From: an uncultured Lysobacter sp.
Lineage (GTDB): Bacteria; Pseudomonadota; Gammaproteobacteria; Xanthomonadales; Xanthomonadaceae
Assembly: GCA_946480055.1 (NCBI GenBank)
Contig: CAMLID010000013.1
Location: forward strand, 9,764-73,763
Length of the DNA stretch: 64,000 bases
Direction: 5' to 3'
Each line of letters opens with the position of its first letter. Position 1 is the stretch's first letter. Under the pieces are notes generated by a model. That model saw nothing but the letters and a program-made list of their open reading frames with translations, was not told the DNA's origin and did no database searches. Positions 1 to 8,496 of the stretch are shown here, piece by piece. The translations under genes and the position numbers were made by a program.

Positions 1-230
1 GTCGCTAGACTAAGTCGCATTCGGTTCGGCGCAAAGCCGTGCGACGTTTCACCGGCTCGCGAGCGGTACGATGCGAGCCAGCCTGCCTGCCGACACGTGC
101 GTCAGGCAGCATGACGCGGACGGGCAAGGGCACGGCGGCCGCGCCGTGAGCGAGCGACGTCCCCAGGGGCGCGGCGGACAGAGCCGGCGCGCACCCGCCG
201 ACTCTCCCATCCGACCCAGGACCTCCTCGC

Positions 231-998
231 ATGAAAATCGCATCGCTGCTGTTGCCGATCCTGTTGGCCTGCCCGCTGCTGTCCGCTACGGCGCAAACGC
301 GTGTGGGCGCCGCTGCCGCGCGCAACGTCAATGTGTCCGGCAGCGCCGAGATCAAAGTCGCCCCCGACGAAATCCTGCTCAACGTCGGGGTCGAGACCCG
401 CGAAGTCGAGCTCGCTCCAGCCAAACGCCGCAACGACGAACGCGTGGCGGCGGCCCTGGCCTTTCTTGCCCGCAGCGGCGTGCCCAGCAAGGACGTGCAG
501 ACCGATTTCATCAGCATCGAACCCCAGTTCGAGGACGACGACAGCAGTCGCGCCGCACGCGAGCGCTCGCGAGTGACGCCGGTGATATATGTGGTGCGCA
601 AGAACATCGGCATCCGACTGACCCGAGTCGGCGACTACGAGACAGTGCTCGCCGGCCTGCTCGACAACGGCGTGCAGTACATCCATGGCGTCGAGTTCCG
701 CACCTCGCAACTGCGCAAGCACCGCGACGCCGCACGCGCGCTGGCGGTCCAGGCGGCGAAGGAAAAGGCCGATGCGCTGACCTCGGGACTCGGCGCGCGT
801 CGCGGCGCCGTGCAGAGCGTGTCCGAATCCTATGCCGGCGGCTGGTGGCGCAGCGGCGCGTCCTGGGGCGGCAACCGCGGGCAGATGATGCAGAACACCG
901 TGCAGAACAGCGGTGGTGAAAGCGCGGACGGGGCGACCTTGTCGGTCGGGCAGATCAGCGTGACCGCATCGGTGGACGTGACCTTCGCGATCGAGTGA
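231..998 (+). CDS. SIMPL (DUF541) domain periplasmic protein
   Basis: A 255-residue protein with a Sec signal peptide (residues 1-21, hydrophobic LLLPILLACPLL, cleavage near ATA-Q) followed by one SIMPL/DUF541 domain over nearly the whole mature part. Typical features are the opening NVNVSGSAEIKVAPDE, the stretch SKDVQTDFISIEPQF, and a C-terminal VTASVDVTFAIE strand. SIMPL proteins are periplasmic or outer-membrane associated and their biochemical role is poorly defined. AGGA about 8 nt upstream supports this ATG. The preceding 230 bases of the window hold no gene I can support. The next gene follows after about 100 bases and is not obviously co-functional. Confidence 0.88.
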   Translation: MKIASLLLPILLACPLLSATAQTRVGAAAARNVNVSGSAEIKVAPDEILLNVGVETREVELAPAKRRNDERVAAALAFLARSGVPSKDVQTDFISIEPQFEDDDSSRAARERSRVTPVIYVVRKNIGIRLTRVGDYETVLAGLLDNGVQYIHGVEFRTSQLRKHRDAARALAVQAAKEKADALTSGLGARRGAVQSVSESYAGGWWRSGASWGGNRGQMMQNTVQNSGGESADGATLSVGQISVTASVDVTFAIE

Positions 999-1101
999 GG
1001 GCGGCGCGCCGGCGCAGTGCCGGGGTCGAACCTAGCGTTCCATGTGAGCCCTATTCAGCCCCGTCGCACTACCTGCGACGGTCCCGGCGTAGCCTGGCGG
1101 C

Positions 1102-2205
1102 ATGGACGACGCCCGCCGATCCCAGCTCTCGATCCAGCCCGCCGCGATCAAAGGCCGCGGTGCGGCGTCTTACGTGCCCGGCCGTTACGCGGTCACCACC
1201 GCGCAGGGCGAGGACGACGGCTGGGGTTCGCTGCACGACGCGGCCGACGAACAATCGCGGCCGGACACCCAGGTCACCGAGGAGCGCGCGCGCAGCATCG
1301 TCAGCCGCAACGAATCGCCGGACATCGCCTTCGGCCAGTCGATCAATCCCTACCGCGGCTGCGAGCACGGTTGCGTGTACTGCTTTGCGCGGCCCTCGCA
1401 CGCCTATCTGGAACTGTCGCCCGGGCTGGACTTCGAAACCAAGCTCTACGCCAAGACCAACGCCGCCGAGCGCCTGCGCGCCGAGCTCGCGCGGCGCTCG
1501 TACCGATGCGCGCCGATCGCGCTGGGCATCAACACCGACTCCTATCAGCCGATAGAACGCCGCTACAAGATCACGCGTTCGCTGATCGAGGTGCTCAGCG
1601 AGTGTTCGCATCCTTTCAGTCTGATCACCAAGAACGCCGGCGTGGTCCGCGACCTCGACCTGATCGCGCCGATGGCTCGGCGCGGGCTGGTCACCGTGTA
1701 CTTCTCGGTCACCACCTTGGACAACCACCTGTCGTCGAAGATGGAGCCGCGTGCCTCGGCGCCGCACGCGCGTTTGCGCGCGATGCGCGAGCTCGCCGAC
1801 GCCGGGGTGCCGGTCGGGGTGATGGCGGCGCCGATGATCCCGATGATCAACGACGCCGAGCTCGAGCACATCCTGGCCGCCGCGCACGAGGCCGGTGCGC
1901 GCGCGGCCGGCTACGTGGTCCTGCGCCTGCCGCACGAGCTCAAGACGATCTGGCGGGAATGGCTGGCCCTGCACTACCCCGACCGCGCCGAGCACGTGAT
2001 GAGCCTGGTCCAGCAGATGAGCGGCGGCAAGGACTACGACAGCGCCTTCGGCAAGCGCATGCGCGGCGAGGGGCCGTTCGCGCAGCTGATCGAGCAGCGC
2101 TTCGCCAAGGCCTGGCGCCGGATCGGCTACGGCCGGCTGCCGGCGCTGGACACCGGCCAGTTCGTGGCGCCGCGCCCGCATTCGCCCCAGGGCGAGTTGT
2201 TCTGA
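1102..2205 (+). CDS. PA0069-type radical SAM protein (SplB-like)
   Basis: A 367-residue radical SAM protein. The 4Fe-4S cluster motif is CEHGCVYC (Cys87, Cys91, Cys94; CX3CX2C), set in NPYRGCEHGCVYCFARPSH, which is diagnostic of the PA0069/SplB-like subgroup. The rest fits a TIM-barrel: LGINTDSYQPIERRYKITR, SLITKNAGVVRDLDLI, and GVPVGVMAAPMIPMIND. Proteins of this group use a 5'-deoxyadenosyl radical, but their substrate is not established, and similarity to spore photoproduct lyase is only partial. Length is normal for the family. It stands alone between a SIMPL gene and a sensor kinase. Confidence 0.92.
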   Translation: MDDARRSQLSIQPAAIKGRGAASYVPGRYAVTTAQGEDDGWGSLHDAADEQSRPDTQVTEERARSIVSRNESPDIAFGQSINPYRGCEHGCVYCFARPSHAYLELSPGLDFETKLYAKTNAAERLRAELARRSYRCAPIALGINTDSYQPIERRYKITRSLIEVLSECSHPFSLITKNAGVVRDLDLIAPMARRGLVTVYFSVTTLDNHLSSKMEPRASAPHARLRAMRELADAGVPVGVMAAPMIPMINDAELEHILAAAHEAGARAAGYVVLRLPHELKTIWREWLALHYPDRAEHVMSLVQQMSGGKDYDSAFGKRMRGEGPFAQLIEQRFAKAWRRIGYGRLPALDTGQFVAPRPHSPQGELF

Positions 2206-2348
2206 GTCCTACCGGCCGGGGCATGCGCCCGTTGTCGCACCGCGTCGTGGCGGTTGTTGGCGGTTCAGCGCAGCGCCCTGCCTGCACCGCGCCATCACGG
2301 TCGCAGCCGTTACACTTGCGCGCTATAGAAACTCCGAGTCCGTAAAGA

Positions 2349-3491
2349 ATGACCGAAGCCGCCGCTCACGAAACGGGCGAGGACCGTTTCCGCATGGCGA
2401 TGCGGGCCTCCGGCATCGGCATGGCCATCGTCGATCTGCAGGGTCGCTGGGTCGAGATCAATCCGGCCTTCGAAAGCCTGCTGGGCTACACCTCCGCCGA
2501 GATGGTCGGGCGGACTACCGCCGAATTCACCCACCCCGACGACATCACGCTTTCCAGCAGTCTCCTGGAAGGCTTGGCCGACGGCGCCATTCCAGCGCTG
2601 GATGCGCGCAAACGCTACATGCGCCGCGACGGCGTGGCGGTCTGGACCCACGCCAACGTCGCCCTGGTGCGCAGCGCGGAGGGCGCGCCGCGCTGCCTGC
2701 TGGTGCAGATCCGCGACATCGGCGCCCAAGTGGCGGCCGAGGATCAGGCGCGCAGCGACGCCGACGAGTTCGCCCATGCGCTGGACGCGTCCAACCGCCA
2801 CCTGCAGCTGTTCGCCGACGCGGTCGCGCACGACCTGCGCGCGCCGCTGCGCTCGATCGAAAGCTTCTCGGGCCTGCTCGCCGACCGTGCCGCCGAACGT
2901 CTGGACGAGACCGACCGCGATTATCTGGACCGCATCCGCGCCGCCGCCGGTCGCATGACCGCGCTGCTGGCCGCGCTCAACGATCTCTCGCACGTGACAC
3001 GAACCACGATGCGGATCGCGCGCGTGGACCTGAGCCTGCTCGCCGACTGGGTCGGCGCCGAACTGCTGGATGCCGACCCGCATCGCCGCGCCGACATCCA
3101 GGTGCAACCCGGGTTGTTCGTCGAAGGCGACGAGCGCCTGCTCAAACTGATGCTGACCCAACTGATGGGCAATGCCTGGAAGTTCTCGCGCGAGCGCGAT
3201 CCGATCCGAATCGAGATCTCCGGCGAACGCGACGACGGCCGCCTGCGTATCGCGATTCGCGACTACGGCGCCGGTTTCGACATGCGATATGCTCATAAAT
3301 TGTTCGAACCGTTCCAGCGCCTGCACGGGCCGGACCAGGGCGGCGGCCATGGCCTGGGCCTGGCGATCGCCAAGCGCATCGTCGACCGCCACCGCGGCCA
3401 ACTGCGTGCGCAGTCCGGCCCCGATGTCGGCAGCACCTTCATTATCGAACTGCCCACCGCTGCGGCGGTAGAGGACACCGCGCATGCATAA
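2349..3491 (+). CDS. PAS-domain sensor histidine kinase
   Basis: A 380-residue kinase without membrane segments, so probably cytoplasmic. Order: PAS domain (about 11-125, with LLGYTSAEMVGR and a PAC-like end), a short helical linker, HisKA with phospho-acceptor His161 in AVAHDLRAPLRS, then HATPase_c with N-box (MGNAWKFS), a G1 motif (DYGAGFD) and GHGLGLAIAKRIV. The H-box resembles phytochrome/Rcp-type kinases. The response regulator gene downstream overlaps it by 8 nt, so the two are translationally coupled and form a pair. The ligand of the PAS domain is unknown. A TATAGA sequence at 2324-2329 could be a -10 box, but I see no clear -35. Confidence 0.93.
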   Translation: MTEAAAHETGEDRFRMAMRASGIGMAIVDLQGRWVEINPAFESLLGYTSAEMVGRTTAEFTHPDDITLSSSLLEGLADGAIPALDARKRYMRRDGVAVWTHANVALVRSAEGAPRCLLVQIRDIGAQVAAEDQARSDADEFAHALDASNRHLQLFADAVAHDLRAPLRSIESFSGLLADRAAERLDETDRDYLDRIRAAAGRMTALLAALNDLSHVTRTTMRIARVDLSLLADWVGAELLDADPHRRADIQVQPGLFVEGDERLLKLMLTQLMGNAWKFSRERDPIRIEISGERDDGRLRIAIRDYGAGFDMRYAHKLFEPFQRLHGPDQGGGHGLGLAIAKRIVDRHRGQLRAQSGPDVGSTFIIELPTAAAVEDTAHA

Positions 3492-3918
3492 GGTCATCCT
3501 GTTGGTCGAAGACAACCCCGACGACGTCGAGCTGACCCGGCTCGCCTTCGAGGAGGCCAAGGTCGCCAACAAGCTGGTGGTGGTCGGCGACGGCGCCGAA
3601 GCGCTGGACTACCTGTTCGCGCGCGGCCGCTACGCCGACCGCGATCCCGCCGACCTGCCGTCGATCGTCCTGCTAGACCTCAATCTGCCCAAGGTCGACG
3701 GCCGCGAAGTGCTGCAGGCGATCCGCGCCAACGAATCCACCCGTACCCTGCCGGTCGTCGTGCTGACCACCAGCACCGAACCCTTCGACGTCGAAGCCAG
3801 CTACGCCCTGGGCGTGAACAGCTACATCCAGAAGCCGGTGGATTTCGAGCAGTTCGTGTGGGCGGTGAAGCAGGTGGGTTTGTACTGGCTGGTGTTGAAT
3901 CATCCGCGTACGCCTTGA
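3484..3918 (+). CDS. Rcp1-like single-domain response regulator
   Basis: A 144-residue receiver domain with no output domain. Phospho-acceptor is Asp65 (IVLLDLNLPK); acidic pocket residues lie at VEDNPDD (9-14), the switch Thr lies in VVLTTST, and the invariant Lys117 lies in YIQKPVD. NPDDVELT is typical of Rcp1-like regulators that pair with PAS or phytochrome kinases. It overlaps the kinase gene by 8 nt. With no DNA-binding domain it must act through protein contacts, for example by passing phosphate on or binding a target enzyme; that part is inference. Confidence 0.93.
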   Translation: MHKVILLVEDNPDDVELTRLAFEEAKVANKLVVVGDGAEALDYLFARGRYADRDPADLPSIVLLDLNLPKVDGREVLQAIRANESTRTLPVVVLTTSTEPFDVEASYALGVNSYIQKPVDFEQFVWAVKQVGLYWLVLNHPRTP

Positions 3919-4048
3919 AGGCGCGTCGTCGCCGATCCTGACCACTCGCTCCGGCGGGCCCATCAAGCCAGCATAGAGGCCCGCGCAGCCGCGCTATGCG
4001 TCTTGGGGCAACGAGATCGGTCTTGAACGGATCTCGGCGATCTGCCAA

Positions 4049-4516
4049 CTAGCGCTTGATGCGCCTGAAGTACTCGCGCGCATGCAAATCAGGGACCTTC
4101 GGCCTGTTTGTCCCCATATACACCCATATGGCATCAGGGCCCGAGAAGAAGTAGGTCGAAACGTCGTCCTCGCCGGTCACGGCGTCCGGCGCTGCTATGA
4201 CGACCATGCGCGCATCGCAGAACAGAACTCTGTAGGCATTGCGCTCATCGATTCCGACGAATGGTCTGGCCTCGCCTCCCACCGAAACCTGGGTGTCCGG
4301 CATCTTCAGATGCATGTCCTTGGAGGTGAACTCGATCGTCATCTTGCCCATCAAGGAAGCAAGGAATTCGTCCTGGCGTGGCTCCAACTTCGCCTTTGCG
4401 CGGTTGAAATCCATCGTCGACGTCGCATCGGATTGCCAGGTACCGAGGAGGGAATCGCAAGCCCTGGAGGCCGGGGACAGAATAAGAAGGATCGTAAGGA
4501 GGGAGATGCGTTTCAT
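4049..4516 (-). CDS. Secreted hypothetical protein
   Basis: A 155-residue protein starting MKRISLLTILLILSPASRACDS, a clear Sec signal peptide with a Cys just after the likely cleavage point. I chose the ATG at 4516 because it opens the signal peptide; the frame stays open 33 codons further up but that part is not signal-like. The mature part begins LLGTWQSDATSTMDF, a layout seen in lipocalin-like proteins (GTW near the N-terminus), but I do not recognise a family. It is the last gene of a leftward run of small genes that is visibly less GC-rich than the surroundings. Function unknown. Confidence 0.7.
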   Translation of the reverse strand: MKRISLLTILLILSPASRACDSLLGTWQSDATSTMDFNRAKAKLEPRQDEFLASLMGKMTIEFTSKDMHLKMPDTQVSVGGEARPFVGIDERNAYRVLFCDARMVVIAAPDAVTGEDDVSTYFFSGPDAIWVYMGTNRPKVPDLHAREYFRRIKR

Positions 4517-4663
4517 GGTGCGATACCTGGATGGTTCAGCCCGACAGGCAGGTTTGAGAGCTGAGGTCTCTCGTCGAAGGCTAGGTGGCGGCAATCGTCG
4601 CGGGAAGTCGTGCAAGCCCGCCGAACCTCAAACGGCAAGACCCGCGCGGTTCTAAATGATGCG

Positions 4664-5128
4664 TCAGCCGTCGCGCGGATACTCCATGGGCACATACACC
4701 AAGCCGTTCTTCGTTTGCGGTGTGTCCCTGGCGACGAAGCCGAAGCGCTCATAGACCGGAACCGCGGGCAGGGACGAGTTGACGACGAACGCGTCGCTGC
4801 CGGACTCGGACTTGGCATGTACCCAAAGCGCGCGGGCAATGCCCTGCCCATGAGCATCCGCGCGGACGAACAGGTGGTAGAGATGCGAGCTCTCGCGCAA
4901 GGCGATGACGCCGAGAAGACCGCTTGAACCTTGCGCAACGTAGTAGCGGAAACTCGGCGCCTCGATGCGCTCGGCCGTGGCCGAAGGAGTCAGCGTCGCC
5001 AGGAACGCAACGGCTTCCGGGGGCGCCGGATCTTGCAGGTAATGGTGCGCCCAACCGGTGATCAGCCCGCTGATCTCCTCGGCGTCGGATGCGCTTGCTT
5101 GGCGGATGAGGAAGTCCATCGATGACAT
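4664..5128 (-). CDS. GNAT family N-acetyltransferase
   Basis: A 154-residue single-domain GNAT protein. The acetyl-CoA loop is visible as LFVRADAHGQGIARALW (the R/Q-x-x-G-x-G/A motif A). The substrate side ends with VPVYERFGFVARDTP, the usual GNAT Y-x-x-x-GF motif. Substrate unknown. The start could also be the internal ATG at 5119 (MDFLIRQAS); neither has a strong ribosome site. It sits about 50 bases downstream of the thioesterase gene in the same direction, so co-transcription is possible. Confidence 0.87.
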   Translation of the reverse strand: MSSMDFLIRQASASDAEEISGLITGWAHHYLQDPAPPEAVAFLATLTPSATAERIEAPSFRYYVAQGSSGLLGVIALRESSHLYHLFVRADAHGQGIARALWVHAKSESGSDAFVVNSSLPAVPVYERFGFVARDTPQTKNGLVYVPMEYPRDG

Positions 5129-5178
5129 TCAATGCTTGAAACGGTCGGAATCGCGACGCGGCTCGGCTTGAACAGGTG

Positions 5179-5601
5179 TCAGCCACCGCCCGGGATATTG
5201 ATGATCGTAGCCTGCATGATCGCAACAGTCTCCCGGCGCGAATCCAGCTCTCCGACCACCTCGCCCTGACAGACCGTCAGGGTCTTGCCCGCCTTCGTAA
5301 CCTTGCCGATCGCCACGAACCGGTCCGCGACGGCCGGACGGACGAAGTTGATCTTGAACTCGACGGTAAGGACATCGAGCCCGGGCGGTGCGACGGTCAG
5401 AGCGGCGTAGCCACAGGCGCTATCGAGCACGCTGGTGAGGGCGCCCGCATGAATGTAGCCGTGCTGCTGGGACAGTTCCGGACGTGGAAGCAGCGCGATG
5501 TGCACTTCGCCTGGGGCGATCAGAACCAGTTCCGCACCCAGGGTGGTCATCAGCCCCTGAGCGGAGAAGCTTGCGATGATGCGGTCTTGTAGGTCAGACA
5601 C
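5179..5601 (-). CDS. PaaI-family hotdog thioesterase
   Basis: A 140-residue hotdog-fold protein of the PaaI group, which hydrolyses acyl- or aryl-CoA thioesters. Visible motifs: RPELSQQHGYIHAGALTSVLDSACGYAA (given here as the family's HG-x-x-HAG-x-x-x-x-x-D active-site helix) and TVEFKINFVRPAVAD. I place the start at GTG 5601 (SDLQDRIIASF) because GGAG lies 8 nt upstream and homologous proteins begin there. An ATG at 5628 would add nine residues. Neighbours are a CrtO-like membrane protein upstream and GNAT downstream. The CoA substrate cannot be read from sequence. Confidence 0.88.
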   Translation of the reverse strand: MSDLQDRIIASFSAQGLMTTLGAELVLIAPGEVHIALLPRPELSQQHGYIHAGALTSVLDSACGYAALTVAPPGLDVLTVEFKINFVRPAVADRFVAIGKVTKAGKTLTVCQGEVVGELDSRRETVAIMQATIINIPGGG

Positions 5602-5669
5602 AAACGATCTCCACCTAATGCGCTGCACTTGAACTTGGCGGTGCTATCGGCCACAGGCATCGCGACGCT

Positions 5670-6209
5670 CTATCGAAAGCCTGCTGCCTGTCCAACCCGA
5701 CCGAGTCGAGCGCGCACGATGCGCAGGTGCAGGATAGGGTAGACGTTGAACGCGACCTGCACCGCCGCGAACAGAATCGCCTCCGCCACGAGCCCGCGTG
5801 CGCCCACGTAGACGATGTATGGAGTGAACAATACCGCGGCCCAGAAATGGGTCGCCTCTGCGGACTCCGCTTGGCGCCGCAGTTCCGCCAGGCTTCGCCT
5901 CCCAGCCGAACGATACACAGAGTTGTTCAGATACCGAAGCGGCGTGTTACGCAGAAGAGCGCCGAATCCGTGAACGCCCAGCCAGCGATACAGCCGGTCG
6001 TCAGGCAGCCCCGGCTCCACGGCGCGCAGAGCGCGAGGCAAGCGTAGAACGAACAGCGATTCGGCGGACTTTGCCAAGGCCATGAAATAGAACATCAGCA
6101 ACAAGCCGAGCCAAGGCGAGCCATAGCCGATGACGCGTGCCAGCATGACGAAGCACGCGGCCAAGAAGGCCGCAATAACGACGAGCTTGGTCAGGTCGCG
6201 CCAGAACAT
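5670..6209 (-). CDS. CrtO-like integral membrane protein
   Basis: A 179-residue membrane protein with about four hydrophobic segments: residues about 8-28 and 31-47, then a pair near the C-terminus. The C-terminal pattern (AEATHFWAAVLF, then FNVYPILHLRIVRARL) resembles the glycosyl-4,4'-diaponeurosporenoate acyltransferase (CrtO) family, which ends with an N-x-YPI-x-x-QRYNR-type motif. Here QRYNR is replaced by LRIVR, so acyltransferase activity is doubtful. Start chosen at ATG 6209; a GTG at 6215 with AGGA upstream is an alternative. No carotenoid gene is in the window. Confidence 0.62.
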   Translation of the reverse strand: MFWRDLTKLVVIAAFLAACFVMLARVIGYGSPWLGLLLMFYFMALAKSAESLFVLRLPRALRAVEPGLPDDRLYRWLGVHGFGALLRNTPLRYLNNSVYRSAGRRSLAELRRQAESAEATHFWAAVLFTPYIVYVGARGLVAEAILFAAVQVAFNVYPILHLRIVRARLGRVGQAAGFR

Positions 6210-6300
6210 CCGCACTGATTCCTGGAAGGTCGTTTGCCGCTAACGGCTGAGCATGACGGTGTTGATCAAGGCGGTGGGCGACGACAGCTCCAACCAAGAC

Positions 6301-6786
6301 CTAAGGCTGCACCTTGGACAATTTACCGCGCAGCACGGGATTATTGTGTTCCGACGTGGGGAAGTCGAAGCTGCCATAGCCCGCGCGAATGATCGAATCG
6401 ATGATCAGGCCGTTGCCGGAGTGCTGCTTGTCGGGCGTTCTGCGAATCATGAAGAACGCCGCCCCCTTACCGGCGTCCTTCGGAAGCAAGACCCCGCAGC
6501 TCCAGCGATCCGACCAGGCCGCCGCCGGGTTCTTGGGAGGAACCACACCCAACTCGATGCAGTGGTCTGGGCCGATCAGATACCAGGCCTTCTTGTCCTC
6601 GAACCGCACCTGATAATGGCCTGGCGCCAAAGTGAAGGTGGCGGCTTTTTCCTTGAACACATAAGGCTCGGCGAGACGGTACGTAACCCCGTCGCTCACC
6701 GGCGTGAGGCTCCGCGGGTAGACGTGCTTTGCGGCGGCGACGGCCGACAGACTTAGAAGCAGGAAAGCGGAGTAGCGAAGTTTCAT
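6301..6786 (-). CDS. Secreted hypothetical protein
   Basis: A 161-residue protein with a signal peptide (MKLRYSAFLLLSLSAVAAA, cleavage near residue 19). The mature part is short and beta-rich (YRLAEPYVFKEKAATFTLAPGHYQVRFEDKK) and has two cysteines (DHCIELG and WSCGVLL) that could form a disulfide in the periplasm. I do not recognise a family. The gene belongs to the leftward, less GC-rich run of small genes. Its downstream neighbour is the CrtO-like protein, about 90 bases away. Confidence 0.7.
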   Translation of the reverse strand: MKLRYSAFLLLSLSAVAAAKHVYPRSLTPVSDGVTYRLAEPYVFKEKAATFTLAPGHYQVRFEDKKAWYLIGPDHCIELGVVPPKNPAAAWSDRWSCGVLLPKDAGKGAAFFMIRRTPDKQHSGNGLIIDSIIRAGYGSFDFPTSEHNNPVLRGKLSKVQP

Positions 6787-6841
6787 GGGGTCCCTCTACG
6801 ATCCAATCTCAACGACACGAGGTCGGGCTCCAAGTTCTAGC

Positions 6842-7096
6842 TTAGCGCTTGAAATCCGTGCGCTGCTCAAGCTGATAGATGGCGTCTTGCACGTCTTCGA
6901 GTTTGGCGTTCAACGCGGCCTGGGCATCGTAAAGGCCGCGATTGTAGTAGTACGCGCCCAGCTCCTTGGACATGAAGTCGAGCAGGAACTCCGCATCGAA
7001 CTGGCCGATCTGCTGCTTCAGCTCCTCGGAAAAGTACCCCTGGATCTTGCGGACAATGAGCGCCTTTTCGTCTTTACTGAAAGTGATATCGGACAT
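6842..7096 (-). CDS. DUF2164 family protein
   Basis: An 84-residue soluble, largely helical protein that matches DUF2164: KDEKALIVRKIQGYFSEE near the N-terminus, then GQFDAEFLLDFMSKELGAYYYNRGLYDAQ, the conserved G-x-YYNRGL-x-D block, then a coiled-coil-like tail. Members are small cytoplasmic proteins of unknown function, usually 75-90 residues, so this is full length. It lies 55 bases upstream of a secreted hypothetical protein in the same direction. Confidence 0.85.
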   Translation of the reverse strand: MSDITFSKDEKALIVRKIQGYFSEELKQQIGQFDAEFLLDFMSKELGAYYYNRGLYDAQAALNAKLEDVQDAIYQLEQRTDFKR

Positions 7097-7200
7097 GGGG
7101 TCTGCGTGCCATGAAACTCGAGTTGAGCCGCGATGTGCAGCGGCGATGGTTCGAATAAGTTGCTAGCCTACGCCGGGCACACCATTCGTTGTTGATGCTA

Positions 7201-7551
7201 TCAGCCTGATTCTGAGCCCCAAGGACGCCGGACCGGCTTAGCGAGCAACTCGATAGGCCAGCCTCGAAGCAGACGGCACGCCGCGTCGATTCGCTCTGGA
7301 TCGACAGGACGGACATGGACGACCACGTCTTCCGAAACCGCGCGAAAGCACAGCGCCACGGTTTGCGAAACCGAGTCGTACACCCACCAGTCCTCCTCGC
7401 CGCTAGCGGTGCGAGATGGATCGATCACAGTGTCGGTCGGTGCACCCAACTGCGAGTGCAAGGCGGTGCGCCCGACCGGATGGGCGAGGGCAACGGCCCA
7501 GATCTGGCCTGAGGAGTCGTCCGTTGTGGTGCACGCTGGCGCGCTCACCAC
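7201..7551 (-). CDS. Hypothetical protein
   Basis: A 116-residue frame with no family I recognise. The only in-frame starts are two adjacent GTG codons (7551, 7548), because a stop lies 36 bases further up; a longer original N-terminus may have been lost. The core reads as a real protein (EEDWWVYDSVSQTVALCFRAVSEDVVVHVRPVDPERID), with mixed hydrophobic strands and a plausible codon pattern. It follows the oxygenase gene by 33 bases in the same direction. Treat as a probable gene with an uncertain start and possibly decayed. Confidence 0.5.
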   Translation of the reverse strand: MVSAPACTTTDDSSGQIWAVALAHPVGRTALHSQLGAPTDTVIDPSRTASGEEDWWVYDSVSQTVALCFRAVSEDVVVHVRPVDPERIDAACRLLRGWPIELLAKPVRRPWGSESG

Positions 7552-7584
7552 CGTGTCCCCGCCGATGGCGCGTACGTCCGCACC

Positions 7585-8307
7585 TCACCCACCTCCGTAC
7601 AACCGCTCCGCCCGCTGAAACAGAATCCAGCTCGTCGCGATGTACTTGTCCCCGCCCTTGGGCCGGTTGCCGCGGTGGGTGTGGGTGAAGGCAGCCGGTG
7701 CGATCAGCAGGTCGCCGACGCTGGGCGCGATCTTGCGCTGTTGATAAAGGAACTCGGTCTCGCCCTGCTCGAAGCCGTCGTTGAGGTAGATCGTCCATAA
7801 CAGATGGCGGTGTAGGGTTTCGGCGTTCGCATCGCGCGGGAACAGTTCGCAGTGCCAGTACGGGTAGCCACCGCGGTCGGCGGTGTAGCGCTGCAGGTTG
7901 ATCGCGCCGGGGCGCAGTACGGTCTGCACCACCGGGGCCAGCGTGGCGTCGTCCATCGCGGCCAGGCGTTCGGCGGTGAGGCGGTGGCCCTTGCCGTCGC
8001 TGCCGGGCACTTCCAGCATCAGGGGCGCGATCAGGGTGTGCGGGTAGCGGCGCAGGTAGCGCAGCAGGCCGGTGAACACGGCGTAGTTCAACTGCGACTC
8101 GGCGTCGCGCCAATCCTCGCGGCCGCTGATGGTGAGGTCGCGGCTGTCCTTGAGTTCGGGCAGCACGCCGCCGCCGACGCGGCCGGGTACGGCGTCGCGG
8201 CTGGCGTCGAAGCGTTGCAGCAATGCCGCGCAGGTAGCGCGGTCCAGCGCCTGCGGATAGACCTCGATGAAATCGTTCAGGGCGTCCTGCGGCGGGGCGT
8301 CGGTCAT
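7585..8307 (-). CDS. 2OG-Fe(II) dioxygenase-like protein
   Basis: A 240-residue protein of the 2-oxoglutarate/Fe(II) oxygenase superfamily. Likely iron ligands are His152 and Glu154 (GYPYWHCELF, an HxE instead of HxD) and a distal His209 or His211 in AAFTHTHRGNRPKGGDKY; Lys221 in the same block is a candidate 2OG carboxylate partner. TEFLYQQRKIAPSVGDLLIAP is the typical jelly-roll strand pair before the distal His. Start set at ATG 8307 (MTDAPPQDAL) because the 46 codons above it look non-coding. The substrate is unknown. It is divergent from the Fap-like operon, with a 337-base intergenic region between them. Confidence 0.8.
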   Translation of the reverse strand: MTDAPPQDALNDFIEVYPQALDRATCAALLQRFDASRDAVPGRVGGGVLPELKDSRDLTISGREDWRDAESQLNYAVFTGLLRYLRRYPHTLIAPLMLEVPGSDGKGHRLTAERLAAMDDATLAPVVQTVLRPGAINLQRYTADRGGYPYWHCELFPRDANAETLHRHLLWTIYLNDGFEQGETEFLYQQRKIAPSVGDLLIAPAAFTHTHRGNRPKGGDKYIATSWILFQRAERLYGGG

Positions 8308-8358
8308 GCGCGGCTCTACGCAATGCATCGGGAAAGCGGCCATCCTCGCACGCCGAAT

Positions 8359-8382
8359 CGACGTTGCAAAAACGCAACGTCG
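8359..8382. promoter_or_regulatory. Inverted repeat upstream of the oxygenase gene
   Basis: A perfect 9-bp inverted repeat, CGACGTTGC at 8359-8367 and GCAACGTCG at 8374-8382, with the 6-base loop aaaaac. It lies 52 bases upstream of the oxygenase start on the minus strand and about 185 bases before the Fap-like promoter. Position and symmetry suit a transcription factor operator. A terminator is unlikely because no T-tract follows on either side. A related short dyad, GTTGCGACAAC, lies about 100 bases to the right, near 8477-8487. Confidence 0.45.
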
Positions 8383-8496
8383 CCAGTTTGTGCGCGTGTG
8401 CATCGTGTGACGAAGCCAGGGCTCACTGATCCCCAGGAAAAACACTCAGACGCTACCGGAGCGGCACCATTTCTACGTTGCGACAACGAAACATTT

